A stretch of 64,000 bases of DNA from an uncultured Prevotellaceae bacterium (GCA_947169265.1 CAMVPC010000018.1:1-64000), one strand, 5' to 3'. Positions 1-11,179 are shown, counted from the first letter of the stretch. Notes: generated from the sequence alone by a model not told the origin. Numbers and translations are program-made.

Positions 1-202
1 TAAAAAATGACCCATCTTTCGCCTTCAAAAACTTTTTTAAATGAAATTGCCGTGGGATATCGGGAAGAAAAAAGTAAAATTTTGCTATTATTTGAAAAAA
101 TATTACTATTTTTGTAAACTTTAACGGCACCATGCCCTTTTTTGAAGGGCGCCGGCAAGAATTGAACTTATTTAAATATTATCTTAATAACCCTTTACCT
201 TT

Positions 203-2965
203 ATGAAACTAAAATTGTTATTGCTCATGGCGCTCTTTGTGAGCTTCACCATGGCGGCCGAAACAGGCTTGAGGGGTATAGTGATTGACGCTAAGACCTC
301 GCAGCCGGTAGCCGGAGCCACAGTGATGCTCGACCACCAGGGCGTTACCGCGACAACAGGCCCCAATGGCGACTTTCTGCTGACGGGTGCCAATGCCGGT
401 CGCGACAAGCTACTGATTTTCACCTACGGCTACAAGGACATGATCCAGGACGTGGAGCTGTATGACAACGCGATAGGCGATGCCGGCCGCTTGTTGCTCA
501 CGTCGACGATTTCCGAAGCCTCGGTCGAGAGTGCCGAGGAGTCGAAGGAGATGATTCTTTCAGAGGAGCAGCTCGAGGACGAGGAGGGCAACACGCAAAA
601 CGTGGCGGCACTCACGAGCGCGAGCGACGACCCTTTCACCCAGGCGGCGAGCTTTGGCTGGACGGCCTCGCGATTCCGTGAGCGCGGTTATGAGTCGGAG
701 TATAACCAAGGTTTCATCAACGGCTTGAGCTTCAACGATGCCGCGCGTGGCCGCTTCAACTACTCGATTACGGGCGGTTTGAACAACGCGTTCCGCAACC
801 GTTCCACGAGCCACGGCCTGGCGCCTGCCAGCTTCACGCTGGGCGATGTGGGCGGCGCGTCGAACGTGAACACCGAGGCCAAGGACTATGCGCCGGGCTT
901 CAGAGCGTCGGTGGCCTATACCAACTCAAACTATAAGTGGCGCGGCATCGTGCTTTACAGCACGGGCTTGCGCAGCAACGGCTGGGCGATGACGCTGGGC
1001 GCCATTGGCCGCTATGCCGGCGAGGGTATCGTTCCGGGCTCGTTCTACAACAGCTGGGGCTATTTCCTCGCGCTCGAGAAAGTGTTCAACTCGCGGCACC
1101 GCTTGGCGCTCACGACGTTTGGCGCACCGACGAAGCGCGCCAACAACTCGGCGACGTTCGTCGAAGCCTACCAGCTTGCCGGCAACTACCTGTATAACAC
1201 CAACTGGGGCTGGCAAGAGGGCAAGAAGCGCAGCGCGCGCGTGACCGAGACGTTCGACCCGACCGTCATCCTCAACTGGATATGGACGCCCAAGATGGGC
1301 ACCGAGCTCAACACGGCCATCGGTTTCCACAAGAGCTTCTATTCGACGAGCGCCCTTAACTGGTACAATTCGGCCGACCCGCGTCCCGACTACTACCGCT
1401 ACCTTCCCAGCTACTACCGGGCCAGCGACCCCACGGTGGCCGACGAGCTCGAATACCTGTGGCGCACCGACGAGAGCAAGCGCCAAATCAACTGGGACGA
1501 GATTTACCAGGTGAACTACCTCAACAACTATATGAGCGAAAAAACCGGCGTGGAGAAAGGTTCGTCTTACATCCTCGAGAAACGCCACAGCAACCAGTTC
1601 AACTGGCTGTTCAACACCAACCTGAACATGCGCCTGAACAAGATACTCACGCTACAGGGCGGTCTCAACGCCAACTATAGCCGCTCGTCTTACTACAAGA
1701 CGCTGAAAGACCTGCTGGGCGGACGTTACTGGAGCGACGTTGACCAGTATGCCGAGCGCGACTTCCCGGGTGATGCCGAGATGCTGCAAAACGACCTCGA
1801 CAACCCCAACCGCGCCATCTATGTGGGCGACCGCTTCGGTTATGACTACAATATCAACTCGTTTGCCGCCAACTTGTGGGCGCAAAACGTGTTCAACACG
1901 GCTCACTGGGACTTCAACTACGGTGCCAGCGTGAGTTACACGCAGTTCCAGCGCGACGGCCACATGCGCAACGGCCGTGCCCCCGAGAACTCAAAGGGTA
2001 AGGGCGTGAGCCACGACTTCGTCAACTTCTCGCTCAAGGGCGGCTTTATCTATAAGCTCGACGGCCGCAACAACTTCGCCGGCCACCTGTTCTTCGGCAC
2101 GAAGGCCCCGCAATACTACAACGCTTACATCTCGCCTCGCATCAAGGACGACGTGATCGACAACCTCAAGAGCGCCACCATCCTGTCGGGCGACCTGAGC
2201 TATATTTGGAACTATCGCCGTTTCCGCGGCTCGATTACCGGTTTCTGGACCGAGTTCTGGGACATGACCGAGCGCACCTCGTTCTACGACGACCTCAACA
2301 GCACCTTCATCAACTATGCCATGACGGGCGTCAAGAAGGAGCACAAGGGTGTGGAGATAGGCGCCAGCTACAAGCTCACGGCAAACCTCACGGTGAAGGC
2401 CGCGGCCAACTTCGCGCGCTACCAATACAAGAACCGTCCCACGGGCGTGCGCAGCTTTGAGAACGGCTCGCAGGCCGATGTGACGCGCACGGTCTACCTC
2501 AAGAACTACTATGTGGCCGGCACGCCGCAAGAGGCTTACCTGCTGGGCTTCAACTGGCAGGGTCCCAAGAGCTGGTTTGTCGAGGTGAGCGGCACTTACA
2601 CCAACCGCGCTTATATCCAGCTGTCGCCGGTGCGCCACGAAGTGCTCGCCGACCTCTACCAGTTTGCCGACAGCGAGCAAGACCTGCAGGAGAAGATGAA
2701 GGCACTCGGCGACCAGGAGAAACTCAACGAGGCGTTCCTGGTGAACCTGTCGATAGGCAAGTTTATCCGTCTGAGCCGCAAGGTGTCGTTGAACCTGAAC
2801 CTGAACATCAACAACCTGTTCAACAACACGCAGGTGCAAACCGGTGGTTACCAGCAGGGTCGTTTCGACACCAAGGACTACACCAACACCACCACCAAGT
2901 TCCCCAACAAGTACTACTACGCCCAGGGCATCAGGATTTTCTTCAACGCGGGAATCCGCTTCTGA
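203..2965 (+). CDS. TonB-dependent receptor with N-terminal carboxypeptidase-regulatory-like domain
   Basis: 920 aa ORF; signal peptide MKLKLLLLMALFVSFTMA; 'GLRGIVIDAKTSQPVAGATVMLDHQG' CarboxypepD_reg-like start; aromatic-rich beta-barrel pattern to C-terminal 'YYAQGIRIFFNAGIRF'. Confidence 0.88.
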   Translation: MKLKLLLLMALFVSFTMAAETGLRGIVIDAKTSQPVAGATVMLDHQGVTATTGPNGDFLLTGANAGRDKLLIFTYGYKDMIQDVELYDNAIGDAGRLLLTSTISEASVESAEESKEMILSEEQLEDEEGNTQNVAALTSASDDPFTQAASFGWTASRFRERGYESEYNQGFINGLSFNDAARGRFNYSITGGLNNAFRNRSTSHGLAPASFTLGDVGGASNVNTEAKDYAPGFRASVAYTNSNYKWRGIVLYSTGLRSNGWAMTLGAIGRYAGEGIVPGSFYNSWGYFLALEKVFNSRHRLALTTFGAPTKRANNSATFVEAYQLAGNYLYNTNWGWQEGKKRSARVTETFDPTVILNWIWTPKMGTELNTAIGFHKSFYSTSALNWYNSADPRPDYYRYLPSYYRASDPTVADELEYLWRTDESKRQINWDEIYQVNYLNNYMSEKTGVEKGSSYILEKRHSNQFNWLFNTNLNMRLNKILTLQGGLNANYSRSSYYKTLKDLLGGRYWSDVDQYAERDFPGDAEMLQNDLDNPNRAIYVGDRFGYDYNINSFAANLWAQNVFNTAHWDFNYGASVSYTQFQRDGHMRNGRAPENSKGKGVSHDFVNFSLKGGFIYKLDGRNNFAGHLFFGTKAPQYYNAYISPRIKDDVIDNLKSATILSGDLSYIWNYRRFRGSITGFWTEFWDMTERTSFYDDLNSTFINYAMTGVKKEHKGVEIGASYKLTANLTVKAAANFARYQYKNRPTGVRSFENGSQADVTRTVYLKNYYVAGTPQEAYLLGFNWQGPKSWFVEVSGTYTNRAYIQLSPVRHEVLADLYQFADSEQDLQEKMKALGDQEKLNEAFLVNLSIGKFIRLSRKVSLNLNLNINNLFNNTQVQTGGYQQGRFDTKDYTNTTTKFPNKYYYAQGIRIFFNAGIRF

Positions 2966-3038
2966 CGCGCGTGGAAGTAGCGTAAAAATCACCTTATAAA
3001 TATTAAAAACAAGAATAACATATAACAACACCCATATT

Positions 3039-5294
3039 ATGAAACGTTTTTATTTTTACATCAGCGCATTATTGCTAACTTTCTTGGCGGTGGGTTGTAA
3101 CGAGGACTTCGACACGCCCCCCATGGTGGTTCCCGTGGCGCAACACACGCCCAACATGACCATCGCCGAGTTTAAAGAGGCTTACTGGGACGATGCCCGC
3201 AACTTTGGCGTCATTATCGAGGAGGATGTCATTATCCACGGTTGGGTGAGTGCCAACGACGAGAGCGGCAACATCTACAAGCACATGTACATCCAGGATG
3301 AGACCGGCGGCATCGGTCTGTCGATCGACGCTACCAGCCTCTACAACACCTATCGCCTGGGCCAGGAGCTCGTGCTCAACCTCAAGGGCGCCTGCATCGG
3401 CAAGTATAACGGCGAGTATCTCATCGGCAAACAAGAATGGTATGCCGCGCAAAGCGTTTACGAGGCCGGCCGCATGCCCAAAGACGACTTCACCGCCATG
3501 GTCGAGCTTAACGGCCTGCCCAACCCCGACAAGGTGGCTCCCGTGCCCGTCAAGATTAGCGACATCGCCGGCAAGAACGACCGCGAGACGCAACTCAAGT
3601 ATCAGGGCCAGCTCGTGATGTTTGAGAACGTGGAATGGGAAGGCGCCAACGGCGAGCTGCCCTATGCCGAGAGCGGCCAGACGACGACCCGCCAAATCAA
3701 GGACGAGCAGGGTAACCTCTTCGATGTGACCAACAGCGGTTACTCCAACTGGTATTCGGCTCCCATGCCCCTAGGCAAGGGTAACGTGGTGGGTATCGCT
3801 TACCTCACCGGCCAGGACGGCTGGAAACTCTATCTGCGCGACACCAAGGACTGCATCGGCTTTGACGAGGGCACCAAGGGCACGCTGAAAGACCCGTACA
3901 CCGTGAACGAGGCTATCGAGGTGATGAACACCGACGTCAGCGGCTGGGTGACCGGCTACATCGTGGGTGCCGTGGCTCCCGAGGTGACCGAGGTCAAGAG
4001 CGCTAACGACGTGGAATGGACCGCTCCCACCACGCTCGACAACACGCTCGTGATAGGCGAAAGCCCCGAGACGCGCGACCTCGAGCACTGCCTCGTGGTG
4101 GCACTGCCGCAAGGCACGCCTTTCCGCGCGATGGCCAGCACAAAGACCTTCCCCGAGCTGCTTGGTACGCAAATTTGGGTGAAGGGTAAATTCGCCACCT
4201 TCATGGGCGCTAACGGTATCACCGAGAACAGCGGCAGCAAGGACGAGTTCAAGTTGAGCGTGGTCACCGGTGGTGTGCTCGAACTTGAGGAAGGCTTTGA
4301 AAACGGTCTGCCCGGCGACTGGACGCAAGTGCAGGTGAAGGGCGACAAGAAGTGGTATCAAACCACGTTCAGCGATAACGGCTATGCCGCCATGACCGGC
4401 TATAAGGGTACCGCGCCCTTCGAGTCGTGGCTCATCACTCCGGCCCTCGACATCAAGAACGCCGCCAGCAAGAACCTGAAGTTCCGCACCCAGGTGGCGG
4501 GCTACGGCAGCACGACGACCAAGTTCCGCGTGTTTGTCATGACGAGCGACGACCCGACGACGGCTACCACCTACGAGCTCAATCCGGCCATCGCCTCGCC
4601 TTCGGCCACCGCTACCTATAGCGACTGGGTACAGAGCGGCGACCTCGACCTGAGCCAGTGGGCCGACGGCACTTACTTCATCGGCTTCTTGTATGAGGCT
4701 ACGAGCGATGCCAACTATGCCACTTGGTGTGTCGACGATGTGGTCTTCGGTAAGGGCGGTCCCGCTCCGGTGTCAAAGACGCAAGACGACTTCTACACGA
4801 TGAACGGCGGCAATCCTTCGGACAAAGCCACGACTTACGCTAACCACACCTCGGAGCGCGGCTGGGCCGCTGTGAACAGCGCCATCCTGCGTGGCGGCGA
4901 TAGTGACGCCAACCCCGTCTACAAGTTTATCGGTCTACGTGCCGGTAGCCAGGAAGATTGGGCTTATGCCGTTTACATGAACGGTAATCCCGCTTCGATG
5001 GGCTCGCTCACGTCGCCCATGATAGAGAATGGTATCTCCCACCTGTCGTTCAACTACGGCTTCCCCATGAGCGAGACTAATGTGACCTTCACCGTGTCGA
5101 TTATTCAAAATCAGCAAGTGGTGTGGAGCAAAGACCTCACGGCAGCCGAGAAACTGACCTCTTACAGCTTTAGCGAGGACGTGAACGTGAAGGGCAGCTT
5201 CATCATCCGGTTTGTGCCTAACACGCCTGCCGGCGTGAGCGGCAATAAGAACCGCATCGCCGTGTGGAACGTGGTGTGGGAAGAGAACAACTAA
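3039..5294 (+). CDS. DUF5689 / choice-of-anchor-type surface lipoprotein, paired with the upstream TonB receptor
   Basis: 751 aa; lipobox-like 'LLLTFLAVGCNEDFD'; OB-fold-like 'VIIHGWVSANDESGNIYKHMYIQDETGGIGLSI'; jelly-roll-like C-terminal half 'FEESWLITPALDIKNA'-type segment. Confidence 0.75.
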   Translation: MKRFYFYISALLLTFLAVGCNEDFDTPPMVVPVAQHTPNMTIAEFKEAYWDDARNFGVIIEEDVIIHGWVSANDESGNIYKHMYIQDETGGIGLSIDATSLYNTYRLGQELVLNLKGACIGKYNGEYLIGKQEWYAAQSVYEAGRMPKDDFTAMVELNGLPNPDKVAPVPVKISDIAGKNDRETQLKYQGQLVMFENVEWEGANGELPYAESGQTTTRQIKDEQGNLFDVTNSGYSNWYSAPMPLGKGNVVGIAYLTGQDGWKLYLRDTKDCIGFDEGTKGTLKDPYTVNEAIEVMNTDVSGWVTGYIVGAVAPEVTEVKSANDVEWTAPTTLDNTLVIGESPETRDLEHCLVVALPQGTPFRAMASTKTFPELLGTQIWVKGKFATFMGANGITENSGSKDEFKLSVVTGGVLELEEGFENGLPGDWTQVQVKGDKKWYQTTFSDNGYAAMTGYKGTAPFESWLITPALDIKNAASKNLKFRTQVAGYGSTTTKFRVFVMTSDDPTTATTYELNPAIASPSATATYSDWVQSGDLDLSQWADGTYFIGFLYEATSDANYATWCVDDVVFGKGGPAPVSKTQDDFYTMNGGNPSDKATTYANHTSERGWAAVNSAILRGGDSDANPVYKFIGLRAGSQEDWAYAVYMNGNPASMGSLTSPMIENGISHLSFNYGFPMSETNVTFTVSIIQNQQVVWSKDLTAAEKLTSYSFSEDVNVKGSFIIRFVPNTPAGVSGNKNRIAVWNVVWEENN

Positions 5295-5360
5295 TCCCGA
5301 AAAAGTAGTGGGGCTTGCGGCCCGGCCCAAGCCCGCTATATTGTGCTTATATTACTTTTT

Positions 5361-5394
5361 AGGAGAGACCTCGAGAATGAGGCCTCTCCTTTTA
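5361..5394 (+). terminator. hairpin terminator after the TonB receptor/lipoprotein pair
   Basis: aggagagacctc-gagaat-gaggcctctcct (one mismatch) followed by tttt. Confidence 0.6.
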
Positions 5395-5415
5395 AGTTAT
5401 GGGCTTTGAGCTATG

Positions 5416-6642
5416 TTACTTCGTGAAGAGGCAGGCGTCGCCGTAGCTCAAGAAGCGGTAGCCGTTGTCGAGGGCATAGCGGTACACGTCGCGCCAGCGG
5501 TCGCCGCCCAGGAAGGCCGACACGAGCAACAGCAGGGTGCTTTGCGGCTGGTGGAAGTTGGTAATCATCGCGTCGACAAGGCCAAAGCGGAATCCCGGCG
5601 CTATCATCAGCTCGGTGGCGCCCACATAGCGATTGGCGCCGGTGCGGTCGAGGTGGTCGATGATGTGCCGCAAGGCGTCCCGCATGGTGATTGTAGCGGC
5701 GGTGGTGTAAGGCATCCACTGGGTCACGGTGAGTTCCTCGGGGCCGGCCTCGGGGTTGTCGTGCAGTAACACACCTATGTAGTAGAGACTCTCGAGGGTG
5801 CGCACGCTCGTCGTGCCCACAGCCACCACGGGGCGCTCGCCGGCCGCCAGCTCCACGAGCAAGTCGCGCGGCACCTCGATGAACTCGCGGTGCATGGCGT
5901 GGTCGCCTATCACCTCGCTCTTGACGGGCTGGAAAGTGCCGGCGCCCACGTGGAGCGTCAGCTCGCGGCGGGCGATGCCCATGCTGTCGCAACGGGCGAG
6001 CACGTCGTCGGTGAAATGCAGTCCGGCGGTGGGTGCCGCCACGCTGCCGTCGATGTGGGAGTAGACCGTTTGGTAGTCGGTGGCGTCGCTCGGCTCGGTG
6101 CCGCGGTTCAGGTAGGGCGGAATGGGGATTTCGCCCACAGCCTCGAGCAGCGTGGCCCACGTGTAGCCGCCTTGCCACGAGAAAGTGATTTCGAAAGCGT
6201 TGCCGCGCTGTTGCCCGCGCTCGGCGTGCAATGTGACGATGCCTTGCGGCAGCTTCACATCGAGGCTGAGCGGCCCCTGTTTCCAGCGCTTGTTGTTGCC
6301 CACGAGGCACAGCCACGAGCATGTGTCGGTGGTTTGGAACGTGAGCTGGTAGTCGTGTGGCGCGATGGGTTCAAGACAAAATATCTCGATGGTGCCGCCT
6401 GTGGGCTTTGTGAATCGCAGGCGGGCGTTTATCACGCGCGTGTTGTTATACACGAGCATGGCGCCCTGTGGCAACAGCGCGGGCACCTCGTCGAAGCGGT
6501 GTGTAGTGGGCTCGTGACCGTCGTAGCACAGCAGTTTGCACGTTTCGCGTCGCGCCAGCGGGTGCTTGGCGATGCGTTCGTCGGGCAGCGGGTAGTTATA
6601 ATCTTCAATGCACAGTGCGCGCACGCGTTCGAGTGTAGTCAT
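5416..6642 (-). CDS. queA: S-adenosylmethionine:tRNA ribosyltransferase-isomerase
   Basis: 408 aa; 'YNYPLPDERIAKHPLARRETCKLL', 'PTAGLHFTDDVL', 'HVGAGTFQPVKSE', 'MITNFHQPQSTLLLLVSAFLGG'. Confidence 0.95.
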   Translation of the reverse strand: MTTLERVRALCIEDYNYPLPDERIAKHPLARRETCKLLCYDGHEPTTHRFDEVPALLPQGAMLVYNNTRVINARLRFTKPTGGTIEIFCLEPIAPHDYQLTFQTTDTCSWLCLVGNNKRWKQGPLSLDVKLPQGIVTLHAERGQQRGNAFEITFSWQGGYTWATLLEAVGEIPIPPYLNRGTEPSDATDYQTVYSHIDGSVAAPTAGLHFTDDVLARCDSMGIARRELTLHVGAGTFQPVKSEVIGDHAMHREFIEVPRDLLVELAAGERPVVAVGTTSVRTLESLYYIGVLLHDNPEAGPEELTVTQWMPYTTAATITMRDALRHIIDHLDRTGANRYVGATELMIAPGFRFGLVDAMITNFHQPQSTLLLLVSAFLGGDRWRDVYRYALDNGYRFLSYGDACLFTK

Positions 6643-6764
6643 CGTTGTAAATGATTATTTTAGAAAAACGCTGCAAAGGTAGTGAAAATTTCGGTCATTA
6701 TTACGATTAATGCGAGATTTGCCTTGGGGCGAATCTCGCATTAACGTTGCGTAGTAGTGTCGTG

Positions 6765-9700
6765 TTAATTGAGCAGTAGGTTGTAGAGCGCGGTGACATC
6801 GGCGCCGCTCACTACGCCGTCGCCGTTCACGTCGGCGTTGCCGTTCACGGTGGCATTGTCGAGCAGCACGTTGTACAGGGCGGTCACGTCGGCACCGCTC
6901 ACGAGGCCGTCGCCATTCACATCGCCCTGTATTCCGCCGTCGGTCGAACGGATGGTGCCGAAGTTCTTCCAGTAGGTGGCGCTGCGGTAGGCCGATTCTC
7001 GTCCGGCGGGCACATAGAGGGTCTGCCGCTGCTGGAAGGCGGTGTGCCACGGGTTGCTCGTGCCGCATTGCGGCACTGTGGTGGCGAGACAGGTGACCGA
7101 TTGGAGCGTCGGGGTTTGCGTGCTATAATTCACGCCGCTGTTATATTCTTTCTCGGCCATAGCATTAGCGCCCACGAAAGTGGTGTTCTCGGGAAGAATG
7201 TACTGGGTGGCCCCGGTCGCGCAATAGAATGCTTCGTCGTCCAGGCGGAACTCACCGCCGGCGCAGTGGCTCATGTCGACCACGCTACCCACGCCGGCAC
7301 GCGCGAACGCGCCCTTGCCCACACGGGTGATGTTCTTAGCACCCTCCCACGGGAACGGTTGCAGCGAGGCGCAATCGGCAAAAGCGTAATCGGGGATGGC
7401 CTTCATTGTGACGTTGTCCCAGTTGATTTGTATTTCCCGCAGATTGCCGTTGCTGAAGCAGGAATGTCCCAGGTCGGTCACGATGTAGTCGTAGGTTTCA
7501 TAGCTCTTGGTGCCCATGCTCGCCACCGTGATGGTGTTGTTGGGGGCATAGACGAATTTGGCGGTGTGCATCTGGTCGCTGTTGCTGTCGTCGATGTCAC
7601 CGGTGAAGGTCATATAGCCCTTGCCGGGCGAGTAATAGTCGTAGGCGCCTTTCTCGGGACTGTTGTTGAAGTATTGCCAAATCTTGTGTCCGTTGGGCGA
7701 CGTGAAGTTATTGAAGTTATCTTCCTCCCCTGCCGGCACATAGACCTTGCAGCCGCGAGGCACGTTGTAGAAGCAGCCGGTGGTGGCATTGTCGGGAGCG
7801 ACGTCTTTCACGGTCGCCCATCCGTTAATCATAAAGTCGGGCTTGTCAACATTGAGGCTTATCTTGGTCAGTCCCGAGCAGTTACGCACGAAGTTGGCAG
7901 CCACGTAGGCCAGTCCGTTATAGTAACATGAGCTGGGAACGCTCACCGATGTCAGCGACGGGTTGTCGGCAAATGCCAGGTCGCCCACGCCGTTGCAGCC
8001 GTAGGGGATGGCGATACTGGTGATGCGCGTGTTCTGGAAGCTGTGCATGGGAATCGATGAGTAACGTGCCCACCGTGTGGTGCCGAAGTTGACGGTGCGC
8101 AGCCCCGTGCAGTTGCGGAACTGGCTACCCTTGCCCATGAGGGGCTGGTTGATGGTCACGCCGGTGAGGTTGGTGTTGTTCTCAAAGGCATGGGGTCCCA
8201 CATAGGTAAGATGAGTTTCGCCGTTGACGGTGATTTTCTCAGGCAGTGAGAGTGAACCGCTCGCCTGCAAGGTGTAGTCGGTGCCGTTGGGGAGGAGGTT
8301 TGTGCCATAAACGAGGATGGCGACGGGGTAGCCGTTCTCGGTATAGTTGGCTATCAGGTATGGCAGCCCGCCGATGACCACGTCCCAAGCGCCGTAGGTC
8401 ACGTTGTAGTTCTTCCAGTAGTCATAGGAGTAGTAGGCCGCTTTGCTGTCGTCGTCGAGGGTGTTCCATGTCGAGGGCACATAGACGCGCATCGTCGAGG
8501 GCACTCCTTGGAAGGTGTAAGCGTTGACACTGGTGGCGCCGGCATAGGTGGAGATGAGGATTTTCTGCAGGCCGGTGCAGCCGCTGAAGGTGTTGTTGTA
8601 TCCAATGCTTCCCACCGAGCCGGGTATCTTGATGCTCTTGATAGAGGTGGCGTTAAGGAAGACATTGCCACCCGAGGAGCCCAGACTCGTTACGCCGTAG
8701 GGCAGCTCGACGCTGGTGGCGCGGCAGTTGTCGCTGAAGGCGTAAGGAAGAACCGCGGTCATCGTTGATGGGAAGTGGGTCGCTGCGGTGTAGTTGTTGT
8801 AGGCGGGTACCTTGACGAGCTCGGTGAGCGCTTTGTTATACAGCGCGCCGTAGCTGCCGTGGGTGCTGTAGTTGCTGTTGCCGCTTGCTACGGTGAATTT
8901 CTCCAGTTTCTTGCACTTGTCCACGGCGGTGACGGCAAAGGTGGTGAGCGTCGAGGGAATGTTGAGCGTGGTGACGGGCGTGTTGTAGAAGGCTTGCGAG
9001 GCGACATATTGCACGCCCTCGTTGAGTCCTATCGTGGAGAGCGAGGTGCAGCCGTAGAAGGCGCGCTCGTAGATATATTTCGCGTTGATATTGACCGTTT
9101 TGAGCACTGTGCAGCCATAGAAGGCCTCCTTGTTGATGGAGCAGTCGCTTCTATTGATGGTGAGCGAGGTCACGTTATTGTTGTTGTAGAAGGCCTGCTC
9201 GGCGATGTTGTCGCAATAGATGTTTCGGCCCAAAAAATAGTCATAGCCTATGCTGTAGTTGTTGATATTCATTTCTCTCACTTCACTGCCCGTGCTGGCC
9301 ATCGTGCCCACGAGCGCCGCTGTGGGATTGGTGGTGGCATTGCCCGCATTGGTCACCACATAGTATTGATAACCGTTGTTGAAGTCATAAGCCGAACTGG
9401 GTAGCGGGGTTGCCCCCACCGTGAAGTAGTTGGTCATATACGGAACGGATTTGGCCTTGGTGATGGCGGGGTAGGTGGGTAAGTGAATATTACGGGATGA
9501 GGCATAACAATCCTTAAAGGCGTTGCTGTGGATGTTGCCGGCGGTTGGGGTGAGTGTGGCCCAATAGACGTGGAGTGAGTTGCGGCTGGCCTGGTCGCCG
9601 CTTCCCAGCAGGAATGAGTCGCCAAAATACGTTACCGAGCTGGGAATATACACCAAGTTCAGCTTGTGCATGTAGCTCAGCGACAAGGCTTCGAGTGCTT

Positions 9701-10703
9701 TTACGCCATATTCAAGGCGCACCACGCTCACGCTGTCCATCCCGATGAAGGCGCTGCCGGCCACTCGCACCTGATATTTGCTGCCGTTGAGCGTCACGCA
9801 GCCGGGAACCGTGATGGTCGTGGGCGATGTGTTCTTGAAAGCCTGCGTGGGACCCATGAGGCGGGCGTAGGTGACGCCGCTCTCGGTGTAAGTGGAGTAA
9901 AGGAAGTTGCCCACCTTGGTCCAGTTGGGGTTGTCGCGCTCGTCGGTAATGGTGAAAGTGAGGACATTGAGAGCGGCATTCGTCAAGTGGTCGAACGTGT
10001 AGCCCGAAGGCGATGCCACATGTACGTCGGTGCCCGGATACCAAGCCCCGATGCTGTAGGCGTGGGGATAAATGATGTTGCTCGTGGGCTTGAGGGTGAT
10101 GGTGGTTGACTTGGTCACTGAGGTGCCGACGGGATTGATATACACGCGGCTGAAGTTGAGAATGTTGCCGCGCTTGCCCTCCAGGTCGCACACGGCGATT
10201 TTAAAGGTCAGGTAGCTGTTGGTGCTCTCGGCTTTGAGTGCCACGCCCTTCGAGAGGTTGAAGTGGAGATGGCCCGAACCGCTCAAGGTGACGTCTTTGT
10301 TGTCATAGACGCGCACGCCGCAACGCCCGGCGTAGTCCGACACAAGAGACGTGGTGCCGTTGACGGTGAGCTCGGCGTTGTCGTAGAGCGCCACCACGTC
10401 GTCGTAGAGTGTCTTCAGGTAGCATGTGCCGTTGAACACGATTTTGAGCGTGGACGAGGAGCGGTTCTCGCTCACATACACCCCGAGAGCCGGCAGCCCA
10501 AGTGTGCCTGAGGTGAAACTGACGTTGTTCAGGGTGAGCGTGCAGGTACTGGAGTTGTAACTCACCGTGCCGCCACCGGTGCTGAAGCTCGTGTTGTCGC
10601 TGGTGATGCTCGTGCCGTTCACCAGGATGCCATAGGAGGTGGCCGCGCTTGCCGTGAGGCATGCCATCACGGCGGCAATCACAAGAAGTAGTTTTTTTGT
10701 CAT
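6765..10703 (-). CDS. large BspA-type leucine-rich-repeat surface protein with C-terminal tandem dockerin-like repeat
   Basis: about 1312 aa from MTKKLLLVIAAVMACLTASAA; repeated LRR_5 motifs ('IAEQAFYNNNNVTSLTI', 'ERAFYGCTSLSTIGL'); C-terminus 'GDVNGDGLVSGADVTALYNVLLDNATVNGNADVNGDGVVSGADVTALYNLLLN'. Confidence 0.85.
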   Translation of the reverse strand: MTKKLLLVIAAVMACLTASAATSYGILVNGTSITSDNTSFSTGGGTVSYNSSTCTLTLNNVSFTSGTLGLPALGVYVSENRSSSTLKIVFNGTCYLKTLYDDVVALYDNAELTVNGTTSLVSDYAGRCGVRVYDNKDVTLSGSGHLHFNLSKGVALKAESTNSYLTFKIAVCDLEGKRGNILNFSRVYINPVGTSVTKSTTITLKPTSNIIYPHAYSIGAWYPGTDVHVASPSGYTFDHLTNAALNVLTFTITDERDNPNWTKVGNFLYSTYTESGVTYARLMGPTQAFKNTSPTTITVPGCVTLNGSKYQVRVAGSAFIGMDSVSVVRLEYGVKALEALSLSYMHKLNLVYIPSSVTYFGDSFLLGSGDQASRNSLHVYWATLTPTAGNIHSNAFKDCYASSRNIHLPTYPAITKAKSVPYMTNYFTVGATPLPSSAYDFNNGYQYYVVTNAGNATTNPTAALVGTMASTGSEVREMNINNYSIGYDYFLGRNIYCDNIAEQAFYNNNNVTSLTINRSDCSINKEAFYGCTVLKTVNINAKYIYERAFYGCTSLSTIGLNEGVQYVASQAFYNTPVTTLNIPSTLTTFAVTAVDKCKKLEKFTVASGNSNYSTHGSYGALYNKALTELVKVPAYNNYTAATHFPSTMTAVLPYAFSDNCRATSVELPYGVTSLGSSGGNVFLNATSIKSIKIPGSVGSIGYNNTFSGCTGLQKILISTYAGATSVNAYTFQGVPSTMRVYVPSTWNTLDDDSKAAYYSYDYWKNYNVTYGAWDVVIGGLPYLIANYTENGYPVAILVYGTNLLPNGTDYTLQASGSLSLPEKITVNGETHLTYVGPHAFENNTNLTGVTINQPLMGKGSQFRNCTGLRTVNFGTTRWARYSSIPMHSFQNTRITSIAIPYGCNGVGDLAFADNPSLTSVSVPSSCYYNGLAYVAANFVRNCSGLTKISLNVDKPDFMINGWATVKDVAPDNATTGCFYNVPRGCKVYVPAGEEDNFNNFTSPNGHKIWQYFNNSPEKGAYDYYSPGKGYMTFTGDIDDSNSDQMHTAKFVYAPNNTITVASMGTKSYETYDYIVTDLGHSCFSNGNLREIQINWDNVTMKAIPDYAFADCASLQPFPWEGAKNITRVGKGAFARAGVGSVVDMSHCAGGEFRLDDEAFYCATGATQYILPENTTFVGANAMAEKEYNSGVNYSTQTPTLQSVTCLATTVPQCGTSNPWHTAFQQRQTLYVPAGRESAYRSATYWKNFGTIRSTDGGIQGDVNGDGLVSGADVTALYNVLLDNATVNGNADVNGDGVVSGADVTALYNLLLN

Positions 10704-10909
10704 AATCCTAATTTTATTTTGAGTTAATGTTTTCAATCGCGAGAGTGAACGGCGAAAAAAACGCAACGCCCACCATTAAAAAGCAAAATTAATGATAATT
10801 TTCAATTTCTTTAAGCGAAGATTGTGATTTTTTACGCAAAATGCTGTTTTTTGATGAGATTTTCGGCAAATTGATGAAAAATGGGGTGCCGGCCCCACTT
10901 CGCCGCCTC

Positions 10910-11179
10910 TCACCGGCGGCGCTTGAGCCAACTCTTGACGCGGTTGTAGCCCTCCACGCCCAGGATGGTGAGGCCTCCATACTGGCACGTCTTGGCCAGT
11001 CCGAAAAGCACGGCCCATAGCACGCCCTTGGTGGTGGCGCTGAATGGCAACAACATTTGTGCGAACGAGAGGATATAGAACGGTATGCAACACGCCAGCA
11101 CTATCGCGCCGGTCTTGAACGACAGCGACTTGAGCCATCGCTTGACCTTTGTGGCTATATTTTCAAGCCGTTTCTTCAT
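10910..11179 (-). CDS. small membrane protein of unknown function
   Basis: MKKRLENIATKVKRWLKSLSFKTGAIVLACCIPFYILSFAQMLL...; two hydrophobic stretches with basic ends; start reassigned from the longer ORF. Confidence 0.55.
   Translation of the reverse strand: MKKRLENIATKVKRWLKSLSFKTGAIVLACCIPFYILSFAQMLLPFSATTKGVLWAVLFGLAKTCQYGGLTILGVEGYNRVKSWLKRRR

Noticed and set aside
203-5294. TonB receptor plus lipoprotein considered as a SusC/SusD polysaccharide utilisation locus
   Set aside because: The second gene lacks SusD-like TPR features and looks like a DUF5689-type protein; no glycoside hydrolases or regulator adjoin it.
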